Positions 34,931 through 42,310 of a DNA stretch of 59,932 nucleotides are shown here, piece after piece. A program made the position numbers and the translations under genes. The notes under the pieces are model-generated. The model searched no databases and had not been told where the DNA came from. It saw nothing but the letters and a program-made list of their open reading frames with translations. The number at the start of each line of letters is the position of its first letter. Position 1 is the first letter of the stretch. The DNA is from Burkholderiales bacterium (GTDB lineage: Bacteria; Pseudomonadota; Gammaproteobacteria; Burkholderiales; SG8-39), in NCBI GenBank assembly GCA_026417035.1, contig JAOAEA010000017.1, forward strand, positions 1-59,932. Reading direction: 5' to 3'.

Positions 34931-35281
34931 ATGACGATCTCCCGACTGAATCCTCACGGCGGCATCCTCGCCGACGCCGTCGCAACGAACGGCTTCGTGT
35001 TCACGGCCGGACAGGTCGCGGACGACCCCAGCCAGGACATCCGTGGCCAGACGCGGCAGGTGCTCGCGCAGATCGACCGGGCGCTCGCGCACTTCGGCAC
35101 CGACAAGTCGAAGATCGTGTCGGCGAACATCTGGCTCTCCGACATCCGCAACCGCGAGGCGATGAACGAAGTCTGGAAGGCGTGGGTCGACCCGGCGAAC
35201 CTGCCGGCGCGCGCGACCGTCGAGGCGAAGCTCGCCGATCCGCGCATGCTGGTCGAGATCGCCGTCGTCGCCGTGAAGTGA
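34931..35281 (+). CDS. ridA: RidA/YjgF family protein (enamine/imine deaminase)
   Basis: 116-aa homotrimer-type protein. The conserved region PARATVEAKLADPRMLVEIAVV contains the ligand-binding Arg. Start MTISRLNPHGGILADAV and the segment VFTAGQVADDPSQDIRGQTRQVL are usual for the family. It hydrolyses reactive enamine/imine intermediates made by PLP enzymes. It follows metH by 21 bp and is probably in the same transcript. Confidence 0.88.
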   Translation: MTISRLNPHGGILADAVATNGFVFTAGQVADDPSQDIRGQTRQVLAQIDRALAHFGTDKSKIVSANIWLSDIRNREAMNEVWKAWVDPANLPARATVEAKLADPRMLVEIAVVAVK

Positions 35282-35351
35282 CCCGCGCCGCGCGGGTCAC
35301 GCGCCCGGCGAAACGACGGAACCACGGCGCGAGCCGGCCGGTCGCAAAGCG

Positions 35352-35834
35352 ATGACCGACGCGCATCTCGACCGCCTCCTGGCGGCCTTCCCGCACCCCG
35401 GGCGCGTGGCCTGGATCGGCGTGCGGCCCGCGCGGCTCGCGCCGGTCGAGGCGGTCGAACGGGCGGTGGCCATCGATGGCGGGCTCGTGGGCGACCACTA
35501 CGCAGGCGGCCGGCGGGAGGTCACGCTGATCCAGGCCGAGCACCTCGACGCCGTGGCCGCGCTGCTTCGGCGCGACCGCCTCGATCCCGCGCTCGTGCGC
35601 CGCAACGTCGTCGTGTCGGGGCTGAACCTCTCCGCCCTCAAGGGGCGCCGCTTCCACGTGGGCGCAGCCGTGCTGGAATACGCCGCACCCTGCCACCCCT
35701 GCTCGCGCATGGAAGACGCGCTCGGTCCCGGCGGCTACAACGCGATGCGCGGCCACGGCGGCATCGCCGCGCGGGTGATCGCGCCCGGCGCGTTCAGCGT
35801 GGGCGACGCGGTCCTCGCCCTCGCGCCTGCCTGA
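35352..35834 (+). CDS. MOSC domain-containing protein
   Basis: 160-aa protein with the MOSC fold. Landmarks: GLVGDHYAGGRREVTLIQAEHLD (about 40-62), RRNVVVSGLNLSALKGRRF, the conserved Cys region PCHPCSRMEDALG (about 115-127), and RGHGGIAARVIAPG. MOSC domains bind or transfer sulfur for the molybdenum cofactor. A molybdoenzyme (the hcr gene product) is encoded in this window, but a link is only a guess. Confidence 0.85.
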   Translation: MTDAHLDRLLAAFPHPGRVAWIGVRPARLAPVEAVERAVAIDGGLVGDHYAGGRREVTLIQAEHLDAVAALLRRDRLDPALVRRNVVVSGLNLSALKGRRFHVGAAVLEYAAPCHPCSRMEDALGPGGYNAMRGHGGIAARVIAPGAFSVGDAVLALAPA

Positions 35835-35850
35835 GCGGGCCGCCAGAGCG

Positions 35851-36516
35851 ATGTCGATCCCCGCCGAGCTGCTCCCGCCCTGGCTCGTCTGGCTGCTCAC
35901 AGCGGTCCTCGCGGCCCTCCTCGCGGCCGCCGCCTGGCGCGCGCCGTGGCGGCGGCTCACGGACGGCGAGCAGAGCCACGTGTGGCTCGGCGCCATCGTC
36001 GCGCTGGCGCTCCTCTGGTCGATCGCCGGCGGCGTCGGCGCGAGCGTGCGCATCCACCTCCTCGGCGCGACCATCGCGACGCTGATGTTCGGGCCCGCGC
36101 TCGGTTTCGTGACGCTCGCGCTCGCCGGCGCCGCGGTCACCGCCGCGACCGCCGCGTCATGGGCGACGTACCCGGCGCACGTGCTGCTCTCGGCCGCGGT
36201 GCCGGTCGGCGTCACCTGGGCGATGCTGCGGTTCGCCGAAGCGAAGCTGCCGCCGAACTATTTCATCTACATCTTCGTGGTCGCGTTCCTCGGCGGCGCG
36301 CTCGCGATGGCCGCGGCCGGCGTCGCCGACGCGGCGCTCGTCGCGCTGATCGCGCCGGGAACCGCCTACGCCGGCGAGGACCTGCTGCCCATGCTCCTGA
36401 TGCTCGGCTTCGGCGAGGGGACGCTCTCCGGAATGCTCGTCTCGCTGATGGTCGTCTATCGCCCGACCTGGGTCGCCACGTTCAGCGACGCGCGCTACCT
36501 CGCGCGGCGGGACTGA
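35851..36516 (+). CDS. CbiM-like energy-coupling factor membrane protein
   Basis: 221-aa inner-membrane protein with about six hydrophobic segments. HLLGATIATLMFGPALGFV and the AKLPPNYFIYIFVVAFLGG segment recall the CbiM/NikM family, the substrate-binding component for cobalt or nickel transport; the N-terminal metal-binding MHIxDG motif of true CbiM is missing (MSIPAELLPPW). The cytoplasmic tail VVYRPTWVATFSDARYL is conserved in the betaproteobacterial subgroup as I recall it. No EcfT or ATPase partner is adjacent. Its place near metH suits cobalt use but proves nothing. Confidence 0.6.
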   Translation: MSIPAELLPPWLVWLLTAVLAALLAAAAWRAPWRRLTDGEQSHVWLGAIVALALLWSIAGGVGASVRIHLLGATIATLMFGPALGFVTLALAGAAVTAATAASWATYPAHVLLSAAVPVGVTWAMLRFAEAKLPPNYFIYIFVVAFLGGALAMAAAGVADAALVALIAPGTAYAGEDLLPMLLMLGFGEGTLSGMLVSLMVVYRPTWVATFSDARYLARRD

Positions 36517-36517
36517 G

Positions 36518-37042
36518 ATGCGTGCGCTCGCCCTGGCCGTCGCCGCGCTCGCAGCGCTCGCCGTGGCGTGCTCGCCGCCGCTCGACTGGCGCGAGGTGAG
36601 CTCGCCGGAAGGCGGCTTCGCCGTGCTGCTTCCGGGCAAGCCGCGAAGCGAAGCCCGCGCCGTCGTCATCGACGGTGCCGAGGTGACCATGCGCATGTTC
36701 TCGGTCCACGCCGACGGGCTGGCGTTCGGCGCCGGCTACGCCGATTTCCCGCCGGGGGCGAGCCCGGAGGCGCGGGCACGCCGCATGGCGGCGACGCGCG
36801 ACGCGCTCGTCGCGAACGTCGACGGACGGATCACGGCGCAAGCCGAGGTGATGCTCGACGGCCAGCGCGGCGTCGACTTCCGGGCACGCGGCCGCGTCCG
36901 GGACGCCGACTACTTCGTGGCGGGCCGGGTCTATGCCGTCGGCGACCGGCTATATCAGCTCGCCGTCGTCGCGCGCGAGGACGCCGCGGCGAAGGCCGAC
37001 GCCGAGCTCTTCCTCGGCTCGTTCCGCCTGCTCGCCCGGTAA
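36518..37042 (+). CDS. Putative lipoprotein of unknown function
   Basis: 174-aa protein. The N-terminus MRALALAVAALAALAVAC is a lipoprotein signal with lipobox LAVAC. The body (SSPEGGFAVLLPGKPRSEA, GYADFPPGASPEARARRM, RGVDFRARGRVRDADYFVAGR) resembles small periplasmic domains of unknown function often found in bacteria. The last 93 bases overlap the 3' end of the CobW-family gene on the other strand. It follows the CbiM-like gene by one base and may be cotranscribed. Confidence 0.7.
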   Translation: MRALALAVAALAALAVACSPPLDWREVSSPEGGFAVLLPGKPRSEARAVVIDGAEVTMRMFSVHADGLAFGAGYADFPPGASPEARARRMAATRDALVANVDGRITAQAEVMLDGQRGVDFRARGRVRDADYFVAGRVYAVGDRLYQLAVVAREDAAAKADAELFLGSFRLLAR

Positions 37043-37960
37043 CGCCGCGGCATCGAGCGCCGCAGCCACCTCGCCCCAGTCCGGATCCGCGTCCGCGGCA
37101 GCGACGAAGGTCGCGCGGCTGTCACGTCCGCACGGCGCTTCCCGCAACTCGGACTGCCCGCCCGCCCAGTCCGCGAGCACCGCCTCGCGACCGACGCGGA
37201 AAACCCCCTTCGCGCGCAGGAGGCCGGGAACCCGCGTCCCGCCCGGCGCGTTCAAGCCCACGAAGAGCGTGCCGAGCCGTGCGCGATCGAACACCGCTTC
37301 CGGCGGGAAGCGGACGCTCCACGACCGCTCCGGCGCCGCGTGCCCGGTGCCCGTGCCGGCGCGCCCCGCGTGGGGGAGCGCGAGGAGCACCGGGTCGAGC
37401 GCGCTGCGCTCGGTTTCCACGACGACGCACGCGGGCGAGAGCGATGCCGCGAGGCGGCGCGCCGCCGCAAGCTCGGCGGGCGTCGCGATGTCGCGCTTGT
37501 TGATCACGACCACGTCGGCGAGCGCGAGCTGGTCGCGGAACGCGCCGCTCGCGGCGATGCGCGGATCGGCGGCCTGCCGCGGATCGACGACGCAGAGCAC
37601 CGCAGCCGGCTCGAGGTGCGGCGCGAGTCCGTCACCCTCGAGCGCACCGAACACGCCTGCGGCGTGCCCGAGCCCGGTCGGCTCGACGAGGAGCCGCTGC
37701 GGACGGGCGACGCGCAGGAGCTGGGTGAGCGCCACCCGCATCGGGACGTTCCCGGTGCAGCAGACGCAGCCGCCCGCGACCTCGCGCACGGCGACGCCGC
37801 CGTCCGCAGCGAGCACTGCGCCGTCGATGCCGAGCTCGCCGAACTCGTTGACGAGCACCGCCCAGCGCTCGCGCGCCGGGCGGTGCGCGAGGAGCTGCCG
37901 GATCGCCGTGGTCTTCCCGGCACCGAGGAAACCCGTGACCAGGTTCGCCGGGACGCGCAC
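36950..37960 (-). CDS. CobW/COG0523 family GTPase (metallochaperone)
   Basis: 336-aa GTPase with the P-loop GFLGAGKTT (residues about 9-17), metal motif GGCVCC (C-x-C-C), VEPTGLGH and NKRD for guanine recognition, and a C-terminal CobW domain (about 215-300). These proteins insert or deliver zinc, cobalt or other metals using GTP. The start is GTG at 37960, nine bases after the trkH stop. The C-terminal 31 codons run past the domain and are antisense to the lipoprotein gene. The metal is not given by the sequence; no Zur site or zinc transporter is adjacent. Confidence 0.85.
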   Translation of the reverse strand: MRVPANLVTGFLGAGKTTAIRQLLAHRPARERWAVLVNEFGELGIDGAVLAADGGVAVREVAGGCVCCTGNVPMRVALTQLLRVARPQRLLVEPTGLGHAAGVFGALEGDGLAPHLEPAAVLCVVDPRQAADPRIAASGAFRDQLALADVVVINKRDIATPAELAAARRLAASLSPACVVVETERSALDPVLLALPHAGRAGTGTGHAAPERSWSVRFPPEAVFDRARLGTLFVGLNAPGGTRVPGLLRAKGVFRVGREAVLADWAGGQSELREAPCGRDSRATFVAAADADPDWGEVAAALDAAALPGEQAERAEEELGVGLRRGVLARDDGELI

Positions 37961-37968
37961 CGCGCCGG

Positions 37969-39426
37969 CTACTGCCGCCAGAAGCCCGGCGTGAACACCA
38001 CGAGCAGCGTGAAGAGCTCGAGGCGGCCGAGGAGCATGGTCGCGGTGCAGACCCAGGTCTGGAAGTCGGACAGGCCCTGGTAGTTCGACGCGGGCCCGAC
38101 TTCGCCGAGGCCGGGGCCCATGTTGTTGATGCAGGCGATCACGGCCGAGAAGGCGCTGACGATGTCCAGGCCGGTGAAGGTGAGCAGCATCGTCGCCACG
38201 ATCATGGTCGCGCCGTACATCAGCATGAACGCGAGCACGGCGAAGATGATGTTGTTCTCGACCGGCTGGCCGCCGAGCTTCACCGGGATCAGCGCCCGCG
38301 GGTGGACGATGCGGCGCAGCTCGCGCCAGGCCTGCATGACCTGCAGCTTCGCGCGGATCATCTTGATGCCGCCGCCGGTGGAACCCGACGAGGTCGCGAA
38401 CGAGGAGAGGAAGAGCATCCACACCGGCGCGAAGATCGGCCACAGCGAGAAGTCGGTCGAGGCGAATCCGGTCGTCGTCGCGATCGAGACCACGTTGAAG
38501 AGCGCGTAGCGCAGCGCGGTCGGGAAGTCCTCGTACACGCGGTGCTCGAGCAGGAACAGCGCGATGAAGAGCCCGCTGCCCACCGCGACGGCTAGGAAGG
38601 GCAGGGCCTCGGGGTCGCGGCGATAGACGCCGAGGCTGCGGCTCCGGAAGAAGAGGAAGTGCGTCCCGAAGTTGATGCCGGCGATCAGCATGAACACCAC
38701 GGTGACGTAGTCGATCCTCGCCGAATCGAACCAGGCGAAGCTCGCGTCGTGCGAGGAGAAGCCGCCGAGGCCCATGGTGCTGAACGAATGGATCAGCGCG
38801 TCGAGCCAGGTCATGCCGGCCCACTTGAACGCGAGGAGGCAGGCCGCGGTGATCAGCCCGTACACGAGCCAGAGCCCCTTGGCCGTCTGCGCGATGCGCG
38901 GGGTGAGCTTCTGGTCCTTCATCGGGCCGGGCGTCTCGGCCTTGAACACCTGCGCGCCGCCGACGCCCAGGAGCGGCAGGATGGCCACCGCGAGCACGAC
39001 CACGCCCATGCCCCCCATCCAGACGAGCTGGGTACGCCAGACGTTGAGCGACTGCGGGAGATGGTCGAGCCCGGTGAGCACGGTGGCCCCGGACGTGGTG
39101 AGGCCCGAAACCGACTCGAAGTACGCATCGGTGAAGGAAAGCCCCGGGATCGCGACCATGAGCGGGATGGTCGCGAACGCCGGCAGCACCGTCCAGACGA
39201 GCGAGACGAGCAGGAACCCGTCGCGGATCTGCAGCTCGCGCTTGTGCCCGCGCGTCGCGCCCCACAGGGCCGCGCCCGCCGCGAACGTGACCAGCATCGC
39301 CTCGTCGTAGGCCCAGCTCGCCCCGTCGCCGATCGCGAGCGACACCGCGAGCGGCACGAGCATCGTGAGGCCGAAGATGGCGATCACGGCCGACAGCACG
39401 TGCAGGACCGGGAGGACGCGGACCAT
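37969..39426 (-). CDS. trkH: Potassium uptake protein TrkH
   Basis: 485-aa inner-membrane potassium translocating subunit. It shows the four selectivity-loop repeats, for example SVSGLTTSGATVL, SFSTMGLGGFSSHD, IATTTGFASTDF and INNMGPGLGEVGPASNY, and ends at LVVFTPGFWRQ, as family members do. The ATG at 39424-39426 begins MVRVLPVLHVLSAV. It lies 11 bp after trkA and forms an operon with it. Confidence 0.95.
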   Translation of the reverse strand: MVRVLPVLHVLSAVIAIFGLTMLVPLAVSLAIGDGASWAYDEAMLVTFAAGAALWGATRGHKRELQIRDGFLLVSLVWTVLPAFATIPLMVAIPGLSFTDAYFESVSGLTTSGATVLTGLDHLPQSLNVWRTQLVWMGGMGVVVLAVAILPLLGVGGAQVFKAETPGPMKDQKLTPRIAQTAKGLWLVYGLITAACLLAFKWAGMTWLDALIHSFSTMGLGGFSSHDASFAWFDSARIDYVTVVFMLIAGINFGTHFLFFRSRSLGVYRRDPEALPFLAVAVGSGLFIALFLLEHRVYEDFPTALRYALFNVVSIATTTGFASTDFSLWPIFAPVWMLFLSSFATSSGSTGGGIKMIRAKLQVMQAWRELRRIVHPRALIPVKLGGQPVENNIIFAVLAFMLMYGATMIVATMLLTFTGLDIVSAFSAVIACINNMGPGLGEVGPASNYQGLSDFQTWVCTATMLLGRLELFTLLVVFTPGFWRQ

Positions 39427-39437
39427 CGCGGGCGCGC

Positions 39438-40811
39438 CTACAGGAACCGCGCGCCGACCTGGAAGAGCTTCTCGACCTTCGGCAGGGTCTTCTTGTTGGT
39501 GACGAAGACGATCACGTGGTCCTCGGGCTGCACCACGGTGTCGTGGTGCGCCATCAGCACCTCCTTGCCGCGCACGATCGCGCCGATGGTCGCGCCCTTG
39601 GGCAGCTCGATCTCCTCGATGCGGCGACCCACGACCTTGCAGGACTCGCGGTCGCCGTGGACGATCGCCTCGAGCGCCTCGGCGGCGCCGCGCCGGAGCG
39701 AGTGCACGCGCGTCACGTCGCCGCGGCGGATGTGCTGCAGCAGCGTGCCGATGGTGATCTGCGCCGGCGAGATCGCGACGTCGAGGCGGCCGGCCTCGAG
39801 CAGATCGGCGTAGGCGCGCCGGTTGATGAGCGCGACCACGCGCCGCGCCCCCATGCGCTTGGCGAGCAGGCACGACATGATGTTGTTCTCGTCGTCGTTG
39901 GTGACGGCGACGAACAGGTCCATCTCGTCCACGTTCTCGCTCTCGAGCAGGCTCTCGTCGGTCGCGTCGCCCTGCAGCACCAGGGCGCGGGAGAGCCGGG
40001 TGGAGAGGAACTCGCAGCGGCGCTTGTTGCGGTCGAGGATCTTCACGACGTATTCGCGCTCGAGCGCGCGGGCGAGCCGCAGGCCGATGTTGCCGCCGCC
40101 GGCGATCATCACCCGCCGCACCGGCTTGTCCATGCGCCGCAGCTCGCGCATCACCTCGCGGATGTGCTCGCTCGCGGCCAGCGTGAAGACCTCGTCGCCC
40201 GCCTCGATCACGGTGTCGCCCTCCGGGGCGATCGGCCGGTCGCCGCGGAAGATCGCCGCCACGCGCGCGTCGACCTTCGGCACGTGCCGCCGCAGCTCCG
40301 AGAGCGGCTGGCCGACGAGTGGCCCGCCCTCGAAGGCGCGCACCGCGACCAGGCTCACCTCGCCGTCGGCGAACTCGAGCACCTGCAGCGCCTCCGGGAA
40401 CTCGACGAGCTTCACGATGTAGTCGGTGATCACCTGCTCGGGCACGATGGTGTAGTCCACCGCGAAGCCTTCCGGGCCGAGCACCTTCTCGTCCTCGATG
40501 AAGTCGGACGAGCGGATGCGCGCCACCCGCGTCGGCACGTTGAACAGCACCGCCGCCAGCCTGCAGGCGACCAAGTTCGTCTCGTCCGACTGGGTGACCG
40601 CGATGACGAGGTCGGCGTCCTCGATGCCGGCCGCGACCAGCACGGACGGCTGGGCGGCGCTACCGACGACCGTGCGCAGGTCGAGGCGGTCCTGCAGGTT
40701 CTTCAGGCGCTCGGGGTCGAGGTCGACGACGGTGATGTCGTTCGCCTCGGAGACGAGCGTTTCGGCGACGGTCGAGCCGACCTGCCCGGCGCCCAGGATG
40801 ACGATCTTCAA
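39438..40811 (-). CDS. trkA: Trk system potassium uptake regulatory protein TrkA
   Basis: 457-aa cytoplasmic NAD-binding regulator of TrkH. Two RCK halves are visible: GAGQVGSTVAETL (residues 7-19) and GGGNIGLRLARAL (about 238-250), each a Rossmann nucleotide motif, and each is followed by a TrkA-C domain. Standard full length. Cotranscribed with trkH. Confidence 0.96.
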   Translation of the reverse strand: MKIVILGAGQVGSTVAETLVSEANDITVVDLDPERLKNLQDRLDLRTVVGSAAQPSVLVAAGIEDADLVIAVTQSDETNLVACRLAAVLFNVPTRVARIRSSDFIEDEKVLGPEGFAVDYTIVPEQVITDYIVKLVEFPEALQVLEFADGEVSLVAVRAFEGGPLVGQPLSELRRHVPKVDARVAAIFRGDRPIAPEGDTVIEAGDEVFTLAASEHIREVMRELRRMDKPVRRVMIAGGGNIGLRLARALEREYVVKILDRNKRRCEFLSTRLSRALVLQGDATDESLLESENVDEMDLFVAVTNDDENNIMSCLLAKRMGARRVVALINRRAYADLLEAGRLDVAISPAQITIGTLLQHIRRGDVTRVHSLRRGAAEALEAIVHGDRESCKVVGRRIEEIELPKGATIGAIVRGKEVLMAHHDTVVQPEDHVIVFVTNKKTLPKVEKLFQVGARFL

Positions 40812-40893
40812 TCGGGGGTCCCCGCTACTCTTGAGGCGCGCGGATTGTAGGCCGTTTCCGCGCCGCCGGGAGCGGCGCCGCGCGCGGGCGGCG

Positions 40894-42138
40894 TCACTCC
40901 TCCTTGCGCGCGAGCCCGATGCCGAGCTGCTTCAATTTCCGGTAGAGGTGCGTCCGCTCAAGCCCGCTACGCTCTGCGACCCGCGCGATCGAGCCCTGCT
41001 CGCGCGCGAGGTGATGCTCGAGGTAGGCGCGCTCGAACGCCTCGCGCGCCTCGCGCAGCGGCTGGTCGAGCGGGATCCCGGAAGCCTCGGCCGGCGGCGG
41101 CACAGACCCGAGCACTCGCTCCACGTCCTGCGCGCCGATCTCGTCGTCGAGGGCCGTCAGCGCCGCGGACCGCACGGCCTGTGCGAGCGACTCCAGGTTC
41201 CTCGGCCACGCCGCCTGCCGCAGCGCGTTGAGCGCCGCGGTGGAGAAGCGCCGCGGCGGGGCGACGCGCGCCTCGACGAGCTGCGCGAGCATGAGCGCGG
41301 CGATCTCGGGGATGTCCTCCGCGAACTCGCGCAGCGCCGGCAGCCGCAGCACGACGCCCGAGAGGCGCGCGAGGAGGTCGGCGTCGAAGCCGCGCTCGGC
41401 GACCAGCGCCTCCGGGTCCTCGGCGGTGAAGGAGACGACCCGCACCTTGCTGCGCTCGGCGCGTTCCAGGGCGAGCGTCAGGCCGCGCTGCGCCGCCCGC
41501 GACAGCGCCGCGAGCTCCTCGACGAACAGCACGCCGCCGCCGGCCTGCGTGAGCACGTCCTGCGGCGACTCGGCGAGCGCGGCGCTCGCCGTGACCCACG
41601 GCGTGCTCGGCTGCTGCACGAGCCGTGCGAAGAGCTCCGGCATCATGCCCACGCCGCCGCGCAGGAGCAGCGGCAGTCCGGTCGCCGCGACTTGGGCGAG
41701 GCGCTTGCGCACGTCGACGAGCGGGCCCGAGCGGCCGACGCTCGCGAGCGTGAGGCGCGCCGCGGGCTGCGCCTCCTGCTGGCGCAGCACGCGCTTGACG
41801 GTGGCGAGGAGCTTCTGCAGCGCGATCGGCTTCTCCAGGAAGTCGGTGGCGCCGATGCGCGTGGCCTCGACGGCGGTGTCGATGGTGGCGTGACCGGACA
41901 TCATCACCACGGGCATCGTCAGCTGCCCGCTCGCCGCCCACTCCTTCAGGAGCGAGATGCCGTCGGTGTCGGGCATCCAGATGTCGAGCAGCACGAGGTC
42001 CGGACGCTCCCGGCCACGCGCCTCGCGCGCGGCCGCGGCGCTCTCGGCGCCGCGCACCGTGTGACCCTCGTCCGAGAGGATCTCGGAGAGGAGCTCGCGG
42101 ATCCCGACCTCGTCGTCGACGACCAATATGTTCGCCAT
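40894..42138 (-). CDS. ntrX: NtrX-type response regulator with decayed AAA+ domain
   Basis: 414-aa regulator. Receiver domain (1-120) has DDE at 8-10, phosphoacceptor Asp52 and Lys103 intact. The central domain follows the layout of sigma-54 activators, but Walker A is replaced by RGGVGMMPELFAR (expected GETGTGKE), Walker B reads GGVLFVEELAAL, and no GAFTGA loop is present. The C-terminal Fis-type helix-turn-helix (about 380-414, ARVAERSGLERTHLYRKLKQLG) is intact. It therefore cannot be a normal ATP-driven sigma-54 activator and probably acts as a DNA-binding repressor or activator. It follows ntrY by 172 bp. Confidence 0.88.
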   Translation of the reverse strand: MANILVVDDEVGIRELLSEILSDEGHTVRGAESAAAAREARGRERPDLVLLDIWMPDTDGISLLKEWAASGQLTMPVVMMSGHATIDTAVEATRIGATDFLEKPIALQKLLATVKRVLRQQEAQPAARLTLASVGRSGPLVDVRKRLAQVAATGLPLLLRGGVGMMPELFARLVQQPSTPWVTASAALAESPQDVLTQAGGGVLFVEELAALSRAAQRGLTLALERAERSKVRVVSFTAEDPEALVAERGFDADLLARLSGVVLRLPALREFAEDIPEIAALMLAQLVEARVAPPRRFSTAALNALRQAAWPRNLESLAQAVRSAALTALDDEIGAQDVERVLGSVPPPAEASGIPLDQPLREAREAFERAYLEHHLAREQGSIARVAERSGLERTHLYRKLKQLGIGLARKEE

Positions 42139-42220
42139 GCCTGCCTTCGCTTCCTGTCTGCTCGGGAAACCCTGATCTATTCGCCGGATGGACCAGGGCT
42201 TCCTCTGACATCGGGGGTCG

Positions 42221-42241
42221 AAAGGGGATCTGTCCCCCTTT
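42221..42241. repeat. AAAGGGG/CCCCTTT hairpin between ntrY and ntrX
   Basis: Seven-base arms AAAGGGG (42221-42227) and CCCCTTT (42235-42241) around ATCTGTC. The motif GGGGACAGATCC read on the minus strand is like a short intergenic repeat that I recall from betaproteobacteria. It lies in the ntrY-ntrX gap and could act as a partial terminator. Confidence 0.55.
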
Positions 42242-42310
42242 GCTCAGACGTTCCCTGCCGGGCGACGCGGCCGTCGCCCGCCGGCGCCGCGCCCCGACTC
42301 CCGGGCGTCA

